From positions 2,418,001-2,482,000 of the forward strand of contig NZ_JAROCG010000001.1 of the NCBI RefSeq assembly GCF_030433645.1: a DNA stretch of 64,000 bases. The letters run 5' to 3'. The DNA comes from Arthrobacter burdickii (GTDB taxonomy: Bacteria > Actinomycetota > Actinomycetes > Actinomycetales > Micrococcaceae). The position numbers were made by a program, and so were the translations under genes. Positions 17,054 through 24,270 of this stretch are shown here, one piece after another. Position 1 is the stretch's first letter; every line of letters starts with the position of its first letter. The notes under the pieces were generated by a model. It had not been told where the DNA came from. It was given only the letters and a program-made list of their open reading frames with translations, and made no database searches.

Positions 17054-17598
17054 TTGCAACAAATCAAATCGGTCCTGCATATATTGCTTCTGCTATTCGG
17101 CTCTGCCATCGGCAGCTACATTATCCTCGCCGTAGTCGACCAGGCATCTGCTAAGACCGCGCCCGTCGGCCACGACGCGCTCAAAGCCGTCCCGGTTGCC
17201 CAGGTGTCCCCGCTCCCAAAACCGTAGCCGCCGTCCCTGCGACGTCGGTCCCTACACCGGCGGCTACTCCAAGCCCTGTCCCGACAGCCGCACCTGTACA
17301 GACTCCAGTTCCATTACCGGCCGGCTCTGACGCCGATTGGATGACCGCCGCGGGGATAGACCCTGCCAACTTTGGCTATGTGGAGTTCATCGTTGCCAAG
17401 GAGTCGGGCTGGAACCCCAGCGCCGTGAACCCCACCAGTGGAGCCTGCGGGCTCGGCCAGCAACTGCCCTGTGGCAAGTGGGCGGGAGCCTGGAACGATC
17501 CCGTGGCCGCCCTAGTCGCAATGGACAGCTACGTCAGTAGCCGGTACGGGGGATGGGCTGGAGCACATGGCTTCTGGCTCAGCCATAACTATTACTAA
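17054..17598 (+). CDS. Membrane-anchored SLT-type lytic transglycosylase, split by a -1 frame change
   Basis: The first frame (TTG 17054 to TAG 17225) encodes an N-terminal anchor helix (about residues 5-27) and the start of a linker. The -1 frame continues a Pro/Thr/Ala linker and a C-terminal SLT/lysozyme-like domain: GYVEFIVAKESGWNPSAVN carries the likely catalytic Glu, followed by SGACGLGQ and a tryptophan-rich end. The frames join exactly at CCCAAAA (17215-17221), followed by a perfect 10-bp stem (17224-17233 with 17258-17267). The fused product would be 181 residues. Role: cell-wall opening for entry, transfer or lysis. A lost base in the A-run would give the same protein and cannot be excluded. 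Confidence 0.75.
17215..17267 (+). promoter_or_regulatory. Candidate programmed -1 ribosomal frameshift signal
   Basis: Heptamer C CCA AAA in the zero frame (codons CCA AAA at 17216-17221) fits the X-XXY-YYZ rule. The zero-frame stop TAG is at 17225-17227. A 10-bp GC-rich stem with a 24-base loop begins 2 bases after the heptamer; opening its lowest pairs would give the usual spacing. Both required elements sit at the only place where the frames can be joined. Confidence 0.55.
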
Positions 17599-17614
17599 TC
17601 AAGGACCAATTTTC

Positions 17615-17860
17615 ATGTTCAACAAAGACATCTATCGAAAGAATCGTGAGGCCGGGAAGCGCGGACAAGGGGAGTACCCAAACCCGATAGTCGCTATCGA
17701 CTCCAACCCGCCTACTTCGCTTCGAGGGTTGGGGCAACGTCGGAAACGCAAAGACCGCACCCTCACCAGTCCCGCTCATGGCCGGCTATTCAGCGTGCGC
17801 AACCTTATCCATCAGCAGTGGCTCAAACGTCTGAAGCGCCGCGAGGCAGCAGAAGCATGA
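17615..17860 (+). CDS. Small very basic protein
   Basis: 81 residues rich in arginine and lysine at both ends (KNREAGKRGQG, GQRRKRKDR, KRLKRREAAEA). No hydrophobic segment. It follows the transglycosylase by 16 bp and overlaps the next gene by ATGA. Probably nucleic-acid or membrane-surface binding by charge; no family recognised. Confidence 0.55.
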   Translation: MFNKDIYRKNREAGKRGQGEYPNPIVAIDSNPPTSLRGLGQRRKRKDRTLTSPAHGRLFSVRNLIHQQWLKRLKRREAAEA

Positions 17861-18237
17861 AGCGCACCCTTCTCATCTCCGGCGTCCTGGCTACTGTCGT
17901 CAGCGTCTTCGGCCTCTCCGGCGTCAGCTCCAGTGAGCTAGACCTACCCGGCCTGAACCAGCGCATCGACAGCATCGACGCCCGCACGACCAACAACGAG
18001 CAGGACATCGTGAAGCTCCAGGAATCCACTGGCACCGCTCCGGCCGTGCATGTAGTCGTCCCAGTAGTAAAGACCACTGCCGCTCCGACAGCCGATACGA
18101 TCGCACCTCAGCCCGTTGCCGCCGAACCCGCTCCAGCTACGCAGGCTCCGACCGCTGTTCCCACGCCTTGCGTTGCTCCAGTCATATCGAAGGCACCAGG
18201 CACGAGCATCGAAGTCATCGGTGGAGGGTGCCGTTGA
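17857..18237 (+). CDS. Secreted or anchored Pro/Ala-rich protein
   Basis: 126 residues. The N-terminus MKRTLLISGVLATVVSVFGL is a signal peptide or anchor. A short coiled coil (about residues 28-55) follows, then a proline/threonine/alanine linker with repeated AP/TP, and a short C-terminal part with two cysteines (CVAP and GGGCR). It shares the anchor-plus-PT-linker design with the transglycosylase two genes upstream and could work beside it in the cell wall. Coupled to both neighbours by overlaps. Confidence 0.6.
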   Translation: MKRTLLISGVLATVVSVFGLSGVSSSELDLPGLNQRIDSIDARTTNNEQDIVKLQESTGTAPAVHVVVPVVKTTAAPTADTIAPQPVAAEPAPATQAPTAVPTPCVAPVISKAPGTSIEVIGGGCR

Positions 18238-18335
18238 TGGGGGAGACAGCGGTATTCATCATGAAGGTAGTTCTGTTTCTATTCGTCACCTTCCTTGCCA
18301 CCGTAACTGCCGCCATAGATGGAGGTTTCATATGA
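18237..18335 (+). CDS. Tiny single-pass membrane protein
   Basis: 32 residues, one hydrophobic helix (about 8-26). The ATG overlaps the preceding TGA (TGATG) and the stop overlaps the next start (ATGA). Coupling on both sides supports translation. Function unknown. Confidence 0.5.
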   Translation: MGETAVFIMKVVLFLFVTFLATVTAAIDGGFI

Positions 18336-18499
18336 TTGCTGACTACGAGCCCATCCGACTCCTACCTGGTCAGGTGGTCTACAACGACCCCGACGGCCTG
18401 CTCCAGGCACAGAAGAAGGAACAGCCGATGAAGGCGGTCCCTAGTACGAAGTTGGATTCACTGTCAGAGTCGCCAGGCTTCCGACCGCCAAAGCGCTGA
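18332..18499 (+). CDS. Small hypothetical protein
   Basis: 55 residues, polar, with a proline-rich end (GFRPPKR). Last gene of the 17054-18499 operon, 13 bp before a terminator-like hairpin. Function unknown. Confidence 0.5.
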   Translation: MIADYEPIRLLPGQVVYNDPDGLLQAQKKEQPMKAVPSTKLDSLSESPGFRPPKR

Positions 18500-18511
18500 G
18501 CTGGAAACGAC

Positions 18512-18547
18512 ATCAGGGCCAGAAGCTAATTCAGCTCTGACCCTGAT
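18512..18547. terminator. Hairpin between convergent operons
   Basis: Stem atcaggg (18512-18518) with ccctgat (18541-18547), extended inward by four further pairs and followed by T-rich DNA. It lies between the plus-strand operon ending at 18499 and the minus-strand gene ending at 18638. Confidence 0.65.
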
Positions 18548-18637
18548 TCTCGATTTTGAAGGCGAGATGTACGCCGACCTAGCCTGAAATCAGCCGGTAC
18601 CAGTTGGATGTGCAGATGCTTCCTGGCTGGTACTGGC

Positions 18638-19225
18638 CTACGGATTCAAGCCGTGTAGGTGCAAAAACTTTCGCCAGATACCCATGCAACTCGTGGCGAG
18701 GTCGAGGGCGTCGCGCTCTTCGCTGCCAGTAGTTCTTGTAATCTCGATAGTCACCAAACACTGGGGATGTACGACTACGCGGCTGACGCGGGCCGTCATC
18801 TTCCCGTCGAGGTCGAAGTGCTTAGACGTGTTCGCCATGGCATTGCAAACCCTCATGTCGGGTTGGCTCGTAACCAACGTGCCTATGTCTTCAAACCTGA
18901 CGCTGGTGGACGGGTCCTTTCTGAGCCAGTCGCTGAGGTGCCAGCTATGAATGAAGAACTCCTTCACTACAGCCTGTGCTTCCCGATTATCTACCGAGCC
19001 AGCCGCGTAGAGGTCCTGAACCCTTTTATATGCTCGCTCGACAAGCCCCCACTGCTCAAGCCACGACTTCTCAGCTCCGAAGCCAACTTCGACATGCACA
19101 GCATCGAAGATGCCAATGCCGTCGAGGTGCAAGTGTCCCCAGGCATGCCCGCAGTGGGGACAACTCCCTGATTCGCTATCTATGTCATCAGGAAGGTCTT
19201 GGGCACACTTTGGGCAGGCGGCCAC
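18638..19225 (-). CDS. Zinc-ribbon protein with helical C-terminal domain
   Basis: 195 residues. The N-terminus has two CxxC pairs (CPKC at residues 4-7 and CPHC at about 22-25), a zinc ribbon. The rest is helical with FFIHSWHLSDWL (about 89-100) and a VCNAMANTSKHF motif (about 125-136). A conserved histidine after an asparagine-rich helix recalls HEPN-like proteins found in mobile elements, but the canonical RX4-6H is not clear. The GTG start has GAGGGG upstream. It lies 12 bp downstream of lsr2 on the same strand. Possible defence or regulatory protein; unproven. Confidence 0.6.
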   Translation of the reverse strand: MAACPKCAQDLPDDIDSESGSCPHCGHAWGHLHLDGIGIFDAVHVEVGFGAEKSWLEQWGLVERAYKRVQDLYAAGSVDNREAQAVVKEFFIHSWHLSDWLRKDPSTSVRFEDIGTLVTSQPDMRVCNAMANTSKHFDLDGKMTARVSRVVVHPQCLVTIEITRTTGSEERDALDLATSCMGIWRKFLHLHGLNP

Positions 19226-19236
19226 CTTTACCCCTC

Positions 19237-19566
19237 TTAGCGCTGAGCGGCCTGGTACTTCTCGACAATCTCCTGCTGGACACGGCCGCGAGTGTTCACC
19301 TGGAGGCCGTTATCAAGCGCCCACTGCCGGACTGCCTTGGCGTCAATGCCCGAACCGCTGGAGTTACGCCCAGCCCGCCGTGGCCGCCCACCGGAAGGCC
19401 TACGAGCAACCTCGGTAAAGCGCTGCAGAGCTTCGCGGAGTTCGCGGGCGTGCTGTTCGTTGAGGTCAATCTCGTATTCGGTCCCATCGAGACCGAATCG
19501 GATGGACTCGCTAGCTTCGGAGCCGTCGATGTCGTCAGAGAGAAGCGTTACTATTTTCTGTGCCAT
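19237..19566 (-). CDS. lsr2: Lsr2 family nucleoid-associated protein (island-encoded)
   Basis: 109 residues matching Lsr2, the actinobacterial H-NS analogue that bridges DNA and silences AT-rich foreign genes. The N-terminal dimerisation domain (AQKIVTLLSDDIDGSEA..., residues 1-55) and the C-terminal DNA-binding domain (AVRQWALDNG ... NTRGR, RGR at residues 93-95 inserting in the minor groove) are both present. Phages and plasmids often carry such copies, either to silence their own genes or to interfere with host silencing. It is expressed together with the zinc-ribbon gene downstream. Confidence 0.92.
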   Translation of the reverse strand: MAQKIVTLLSDDIDGSEASESIRFGLDGTEYEIDLNEQHARELREALQRFTEVARRPSGGRPRRAGRNSSGSGIDAKAVRQWALDNGLQVNTRGRVQQEIVEKYQAAQR

Positions 19567-19641
19567 GCCGCGAGTCTACTGTTTCAGTGTTGCAAAGCGC
19601 TAAAAACGCGATAACAATCAGGGAAAGCGGAACGCCGGTAA

Positions 19642-19818
19642 TTAGCGCGGCTCGACAGCCCGCTTACGGTTGACCGCAGTAACGGCGAACCCTGCGGCCA
19701 GGACGATAGCCCCGATGACGAAAATGAGCGCCCCATTGGTCGTCCAGACCCAGACGGCGAAGGCTGCCCAGAGCAGAGCTATGACGAGAGCAGCTTTCCA
19801 GCCCATTGTGGTTTTCAT
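19642..19818 (-). CDS. Small two-helix membrane protein
   Basis: 58 residues with two hydrophobic helices (about 8-25 and 29-47) and a basic tail. The ATG at 19818 overlaps the stop of the secreted protein upstream on the same strand (ATGA). Holin-like in size and topology; no family recognised. Confidence 0.5.
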   Translation of the reverse strand: MKTTMGWKAALVIALLWAAFAVWVWTTNGALIFVIGAIVLAAGFAVTAVNRKRAVEPR

Positions 19819-20219
19819 ATCGAGGCACACCCCCAGATTGTTGTTCCCACACCGAGTAGCGTCCAACCCAGAGTACCGCCGGAAGCGGCCGAAGCGACGG
19901 TTAGTCCAAGGAAGACAGCGCACTGAGCCATCGCGTTGCGCTCAGCCGCCGTCGGGATTGGTCCGTTGATAGCGATGTAGTTCCGCCCGTTCAGCCTGAA
20001 GCACCCAAAGGATGAAGAGCAGTAGCCGTCATACGGCCGGAAGCGGTAGTACCCGCCACCGTACGAACCAACAGGCTTGTACCGGTATGACGGGACCGTG
20101 ACGCATTTATACGAAGCGCAAACCCTGACGTAGCTGTAGGCCTGCGCTGCATCCGGGGTGGCAAGTAGGGTGCTGCCTATCAGCACGTCCACCGCCAGCG
20201 TACTGCCGAGTTGCTTCAT
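19815..20219 (-). CDS. Secreted Tyr/Cys-rich protein
   Basis: 134 residues. A signal peptide (MKQLGSTLAVDVLIGSTLLATPDAAQA, likely cut after AQA; residues 1-27) precedes a region of about 60 residues rich in tyrosine, glycine and serine with four or more cysteines. A glycine/alanine-rich hydrophobic C-terminus follows (about 105-130) that could insert in a membrane. AGGAGAGAG precedes the start. No family recognised; a small pore or surface peptide is conceivable. Confidence 0.55.
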   Translation of the reverse strand: MKQLGSTLAVDVLIGSTLLATPDAAQAYSYVRVCASYKCVTVPSYRYKPVGSYGGGYYRFRPYDGYCSSSFGCFRLNGRNYIAINGPIPTAAERNAMAQCAVFLGLTVASAASGGTLGWTLLGVGTTIWGCASI

Positions 20220-20368
20220 CACTCTCTCCTAATCAGTTATGTGCGTTATGCAAGCGGCTCAAAAGTAAGACCGCAGCACGACCACAATCAAATAACTGAA
20301 TTAGGGTTCTAGTCTGATTACACGGCAAATCCGTTTTGAAATAACATCACAATTGAGTTGAGCAGTTT

Positions 20369-20722
20369 TCAGCTGTTGGCCAGAGCGAAGACTGAAAAGG
20401 CTAGCAAGATAATGATCACGCCCGGTCCCGAGATGTTCTGTGCCAACTCTCGCAATGGTTCCCATATGGTGTTCGTGGAGATGGTACCGAGGACGAACAT
20501 GGCAGCTAGGGCCGCTACTAGTCCGATCACGTGAACCGCAACGGGAGCTTGGCCTAACCCGCGGAGGTTTTGAATCAGCAGGTACAAGAACAGGCCAGCC
20601 ACAGCCAGGCAGGCTACGGCTCCAAGGCCCGCGTAAATCCAGGTGAAGTCGATGTCCGGGGTAATGGGCCTGATGGGCGTAACGGCGGGGTCGGGGGTCG
20701 ATGTCGCTTCCAACAAGTGCAC
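20369..20722 (-). CDS. Three-helix membrane protein (holin-like)
   Basis: 117 residues with hydrophobic segments at about 28-50, 62-80 and 95-114. The GTG start follows AGGAGG by 7 bp, an ideal ribosome binding site, so it is probably well translated. Size and topology fit a class I holin, and a transglycosylase gene is present 3 kb away, but no holin family signature is recognised. Confidence 0.55.
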   Translation of the reverse strand: MHLLEATSTPDPAVTPIRPITPDIDFTWIYAGLGAVACLAVAGLFLYLLIQNLRGLGQAPVAVHVIGLVAALAAMFVLGTISTNTIWEPLRELAQNISGPGVIIILLAFSVFALANS

Positions 20723-20835
20723 GGGGAACCTCCTCGCTAAGGCGACTCCCCAGCCGGTTCGCGGTGTCTTGCAACGCTACAGGGTGCCGCGCCTCAACTC
20801 AGTTCAACTTCTGGTCGAAATCTGGTCAGGAATAG

Positions 20836-21692
20836 TCAGCGTTTTGACTTGCGGGCGAGCTGCACGACCTCATCGACGAAGGCCGTGCCGAGACGATACC
20901 CGTCGGCCTTCTCCATCAGGAACTTCAGCGTCAGCTCACGGATGGCAAGCATGGTGGTGGCGTTTGGCCAATCGGGTCGCGCTACTAGTTCCGCAGCGAG
21001 TTCAGGAAGCTGCGAGGAGAAAATCTGCTCGTACTCGTAGGCCGTCCTCTTGGCGACGCGGGTGGCGTCCGCTATCGCCTGGCGACCGGCCCAGCTATCC
21101 ACCAGGTCATCGGACACGGTGCCGGCGATTGATTCAGCGATTGCGCGGCGGTTCTGCACCGATGCACCCCTAAACTCACGGGAAGCAGCGAGCTTGGTTT
21201 CGAGCTTCTTCAACTGGGCGTTGTGGAGCTTCTGCTGCTCTGCCAACTCTTCTTCGGATTCCTGGGATTCCTCAGCCGACGCCTCGGAAATCTGCTCCCA
21301 TAGGCTCTCGTGCCAGTCCGCCTCAGCGGTCCATTCGAAGATGACCCGTGCGCCGGCCACTGGAGCGTCAGTACCTCAATCTCACCTTCGTGGGAACTGG
21401 CTCCGGTAATGACCCGGTCAACCTTGCGGGGCAGCTCAACCCTCTCGTCCTGCATCATCAGGGTACGAAGCAGGTCTTCGTAGAAGGTAGTGGTGCTGAG
21501 CGAGACAAACGGCGCCTGGGCAGCGACGGCGATAGCGAGGGCGGTGTCGAGCGTGACGGTCGCAGCGCTGAGTTCCACGTCAGCCTGCCCGCTGAACGTG
21601 GCTTCGACCACGAACAGCAATCCCTTGTCGGCCGCTGCATCTGGGATGTGTTCAGCCAAAGTGGCCAGCTCGGCCGAATTGAATGTGGTCAT
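20836..21692 (-). pseudogene. Helical hypothetical protein split by a -1 frameshift
   Basis: Two minus-strand frames together look like one gene of about 285 residues. Frame one starts at ATG 21692 and makes good protein until about 21360 (through GEIEVLTLQW). Its tail to 21210 is Ser/Arg-rich out-of-frame sequence. The second frame, open from about 21360 to 20836, continues with a coiled coil (SQESEEELAEQQKLHNAQLKK segment split here for description) and a helical domain. The shift is -1 on the coding strand and no slippery heptamer is visible at the junction. A natural mutation or a missing base are both possible. Function unknown. Confidence 0.55.
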
Positions 21693-21694
21693 CT

Positions 21695-22315
21695 TCAGTC
21701 TTTGGTTTCAGCCTCGTCCAGCTGGCTGATTGCCCTAGCAGCTGCTTTCACCATCTGCTTCGTATTGCTGTTTGTTCCGGCGGCTTCGTAGTCGGCGAGT
21801 GTGAGCCTATTCGCTTCTTCGGAGAGGACCTTGACGAACTTACGCTCCAGCTCAATGCGATCAATTTTCAAATTGGACTCGGCTCGCTTGACCCGGCTGT
21901 CATTCCAATCGTTCTTTGCGGCGATGACTTTAGGGAAGAGTTTGATGATGCCAGCGACCGCTGGCGCTGCAGCAGTAATGACGATGAGTATCTCCAGCGG
22001 GCTGCTGAGGGACACCTTTTCAACGACGACTCCCTTCATTAGAGCGTCCAGCTCTTCTTCAGCGGCCGTTCGCCTTCTCACGTATGAGCCGGTGATGGTG
22101 GCGCGTCCGACCACTCGGCCGCGACTGGGGCGCGGCAGGGCGGTCCTATCGGCTAGCAACAGCGTCAGTAACGCCTCGATGTCCTGGAGCCGTTTGCGCA
22201 GCTGCGGCAGGGTGTAGTCACGCGAGACGAAGCGCAGCTTCAGCTCCACTCGATGGTCCGCAGCTGTTTGCCTCGTCAGCGTGGTGCCGCCCATGCCGCC
22301 GCTCGATTTGCCCAC
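21695..22315 (-). CDS. Membrane-associated helical protein
   Basis: 206 residues. A glycine-rich start is followed by a helical segment with LRKRLQDIEALL (about 40-51), one hydrophobic segment (about 106-127, ILIVITAAAPAVAGIIKLF) and a long helical C-terminus. A GTG start with AGGGGAG upstream was chosen. It leads a minus-strand operon with the frameshifted gene beginning 3 bp after its stop. No family recognised. Confidence 0.6.
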   Translation of the reverse strand: MGKSSGGMGGTTLTRQTAADHRVELKLRFVSRDYTLPQLRKRLQDIEALLTLLLADRTALPRPSRGRVVGRATITGSYVRRRTAAEEELDALMKGVVVEKVSLSSPLEILIVITAAAPAVAGIIKLFPKVIAAKNDWNDSRVKRAESNLKIDRIELERKFVKVLSEEANRLTLADYEAAGTNSNTKQMVKAAARAISQLDEAETKD

Positions 22316-22493
22316 TTCAAACTCCCCTTATTAGTCCTGACCTCCCTCCACCCTACGGGGGAAGCGGTCGGCGCCAGACTGGAGACGCGCCCGGAACCGC
22401 AGAGCGACAACCAATCACTTGGGCAGTAATGCTATTGCTAAGGGTTAGCGGGTAGCCCATAGTAGAAAGCAGAATATACAAGGTAGTTTACTA

Positions 22494-22795
22494 ATGGCTA
22501 GCGCCCGATACCCGCTCTTCAAACAAAGTCTGCTTTCACAAAGCCCGTCGGTCGATTTGGACACCGACACCATCAAAGTGGCGCTGGTTAACACTTCGAC
22601 GGACTACACCTACTCCGCCTCGCATCAGTACAAGTCGAGTGTGACCAGCTACGCCGGTACCACCGACCAGACGCTGACCAGTCCGACAGTGGCCCTGGGC
22701 GTATTCGATGCCGCCGACAGCACGTTCACCTCCGTAGCCATCTCCGGCACCAAGACAGTGCAGGCGCTGGTCGGGACTGCCCCGGGTTCCGATGA
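22494..22795 (+). pseudogene. Phage virion (head fibre/decoration-type) protein, truncated
   Basis: The first ~90 residues match a widespread phage structural pattern: KQSLLSQSPSVDLDTDTIKV, LVNTSTDYTYSASHQY, and GVFDAADSTFTSVAISGTKT. The family normally continues with beta strands for another 30-50 residues after QALV. Here the frame turns into unrelated sequence at about 22768 and then into DNA that encodes, in another frame, the head-morphogenesis protein. I read this as a deletion junction. The ATG 22494 has AAGG 11 bp upstream. Confidence 0.65.
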
Positions 22796-23614
22796 AGGCC
22801 CAAAAGGTGGCACCGGGCACTCACGCCGGCAGAGAAGCGAGTCAATTTTGCGGTACTACAGCGCCGCCTCAATCATCTAGAGGCCGAGTTCATATCTGAC
22901 ACCGGCGCGATCTACGACAAGGTCAAAGCTGATGCCGTCGCTCGGCTAACGAGAATTCTGGAAGCTCACGATATCAAGGCGCTCAACGAGTTCAGCCTGA
23001 ACTTCGCGGGGGAGTACCGGGCTGTCATCGCCGCCCAGATGCGCCAGGCATACGACTTCGCCAAGAACGGCGCAGCCGACGAGCTGAAGGTTCCCGCACC
23101 CTCTACCAACCGCGACACCACCGCCCTCATCAACCAGAGCGCCCAGTCCGTCGTCGACAAGCAGTTCGGTGACTTGCTGTTCATAATCAAGTCCGAGGTG
23201 CTAAAAGAGCTGCGGAAGAACACCCTGTCGGAAACCAACCTAGGACTGTCGGACATCCTGGGAGCCATCGGGGACGCCTTCAATTCATTCTTCGACTCGA
23301 AGCTCAGCCTGACTGGTGCCATCGTCATCTCGCAGGCCGTCAACAGAGGCCGCCAGGACGTGTTTGAGAACTATCGGGCAAAGATATCCGTCTACCAGTA
23401 CAGCGCCATCCTGGACGATCGTACGTGCCCCATATGCGAAGACCTAGACGGGACTGTCGTCGACTACGCCGGCTACTGGGCCAGCAAGTGGGAGCCGCCG
23501 GTGCATGGGAACTGCCGCTGCCTATGGGTTGGCGTGGGAGCAGAGCAGACAGAGCAGCCGGACATCACGGGATTTCCGAAAGCGCCGGGCGGAGTGTCCA
23601 AGCCCCAGCTTTGA
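22796..23614 (+). pseudogene. SPP1 gp7/Mu F-like head morphogenesis protein, 5'-truncated
   Basis: In the frame ending at 23614, coding sequence is recognisable from about 22799 (RWHRALTPAEKRVNF). It continues with helical domains and a classical end: ISVYQYSAILDDRTCPIC, then a GxWASKWEPPVHGNCRCLW zinc-like C/H motif. This C-terminal CxxC...HxxCRC pattern is diagnostic of the phage minor head/morphogenesis family (PF04233 type). No start codon precedes the matching sequence, and a stop lies at 22793. About 270 codons remain; full-length members are usually longer or fused to a portal gene upstream, which is absent here. Confidence 0.75.
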
Positions 23615-23617
23615 AGC

Positions 23618-24022
23618 TTAGAGAAAAAGAATCAGAACAATGTAGATGATGACTGGAGCGGCAGCGCATGCAATTAGCTGCCATACCCACTTGTCTCGGT
23701 CTTTCCCAATGGGTGGAATGAACTTCGAGATTGGCTCCGTAAGAACTGCGGTGACCAACGTGAGCATTTGGATGCCAATGACGCCGCCAATTGCCCACCC
23801 TAGGTACTCATTCGTATGACCGGATATAAGAACGGCTAGGCAAGCGAGTTCTGCCGTAACCCAAACAAGAATGTTCCCGATGGCAAACTGGGCCTGACCC
23901 CAGCTTTTGAGGGCGTAGGGCGATTTTCCTTCGTTGTCGAAAATTTTGCCGGTAACGGCGAGAGCGATGAAAAGAGTAGGAATCGCTGTCGCTGCGACCT
24001 GAAAGAAGGCAAATTTCTGCAA
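23618..24022 (-). CDS. Four-helix membrane protein
   Basis: 134 residues with four hydrophobic segments (about 8-26, 46-64, 73-95 and 112-133). It lies on the opposite strand between two structural gene remnants, and its base composition is more AT-rich than its neighbours. This is the typical placement of a moron, an independently acquired gene in a virion module. No family recognised. Confidence 0.6.
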   Translation of the reverse strand: MQKFAFFQVAATAIPTLFIALAVTGKIFDNEGKSPYALKSWGQAQFAIGNILVWVTAELACLAVLISGHTNEYLGWAIGGVIGIQMLTLVTAVLTEPISKFIPPIGKDRDKWVWQLIACAAAPVIIYIVLILFL

Positions 24023-24072
24023 TGTATTCCCAAAAGATTGACGGTTTACTCATAGCTATTCATAGTGAAAGC

Positions 24073-24270
24073 ATGAGTGGATTTATCACCAATTCCAATT
24101 CAACCGGCGACCTCGTTGCTCATACTACTGGCGACGTGAAGGAAGCTATCGAACGGACACGCGAAGCCGAGGCGTACAGCCTTGAGGCTTACACCCGTCG
24201 GTTCGCCGGCGACAAGGACTACGCCAAGCGGTATATGGCCGCCAAGACGAGACGAGCCAGTGGCCGATAA
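24073..24270 (+). CDS. Small hypothetical protein in head module
   Basis: 65 residues: a polar N-terminus then a long basic helix (EAIERTREAEAYSLEAYTRR region). It overlaps the next gene by 11 bp, implying coupling. Probably a small virion-assembly protein by position; no domain recognised. Confidence 0.5.
   Translation: MSGFITNSNSTGDLVAHTTGDVKEAIERTREAEAYSLEAYTRRFAGDKDYAKRYMAAKTRRASGR

Noticed and set aside
20369..20722. Naming the three-helix protein a holin
   Set aside because: Topology and size fit, but no holin family signature and no endolysin neighbour; left as holin-like.
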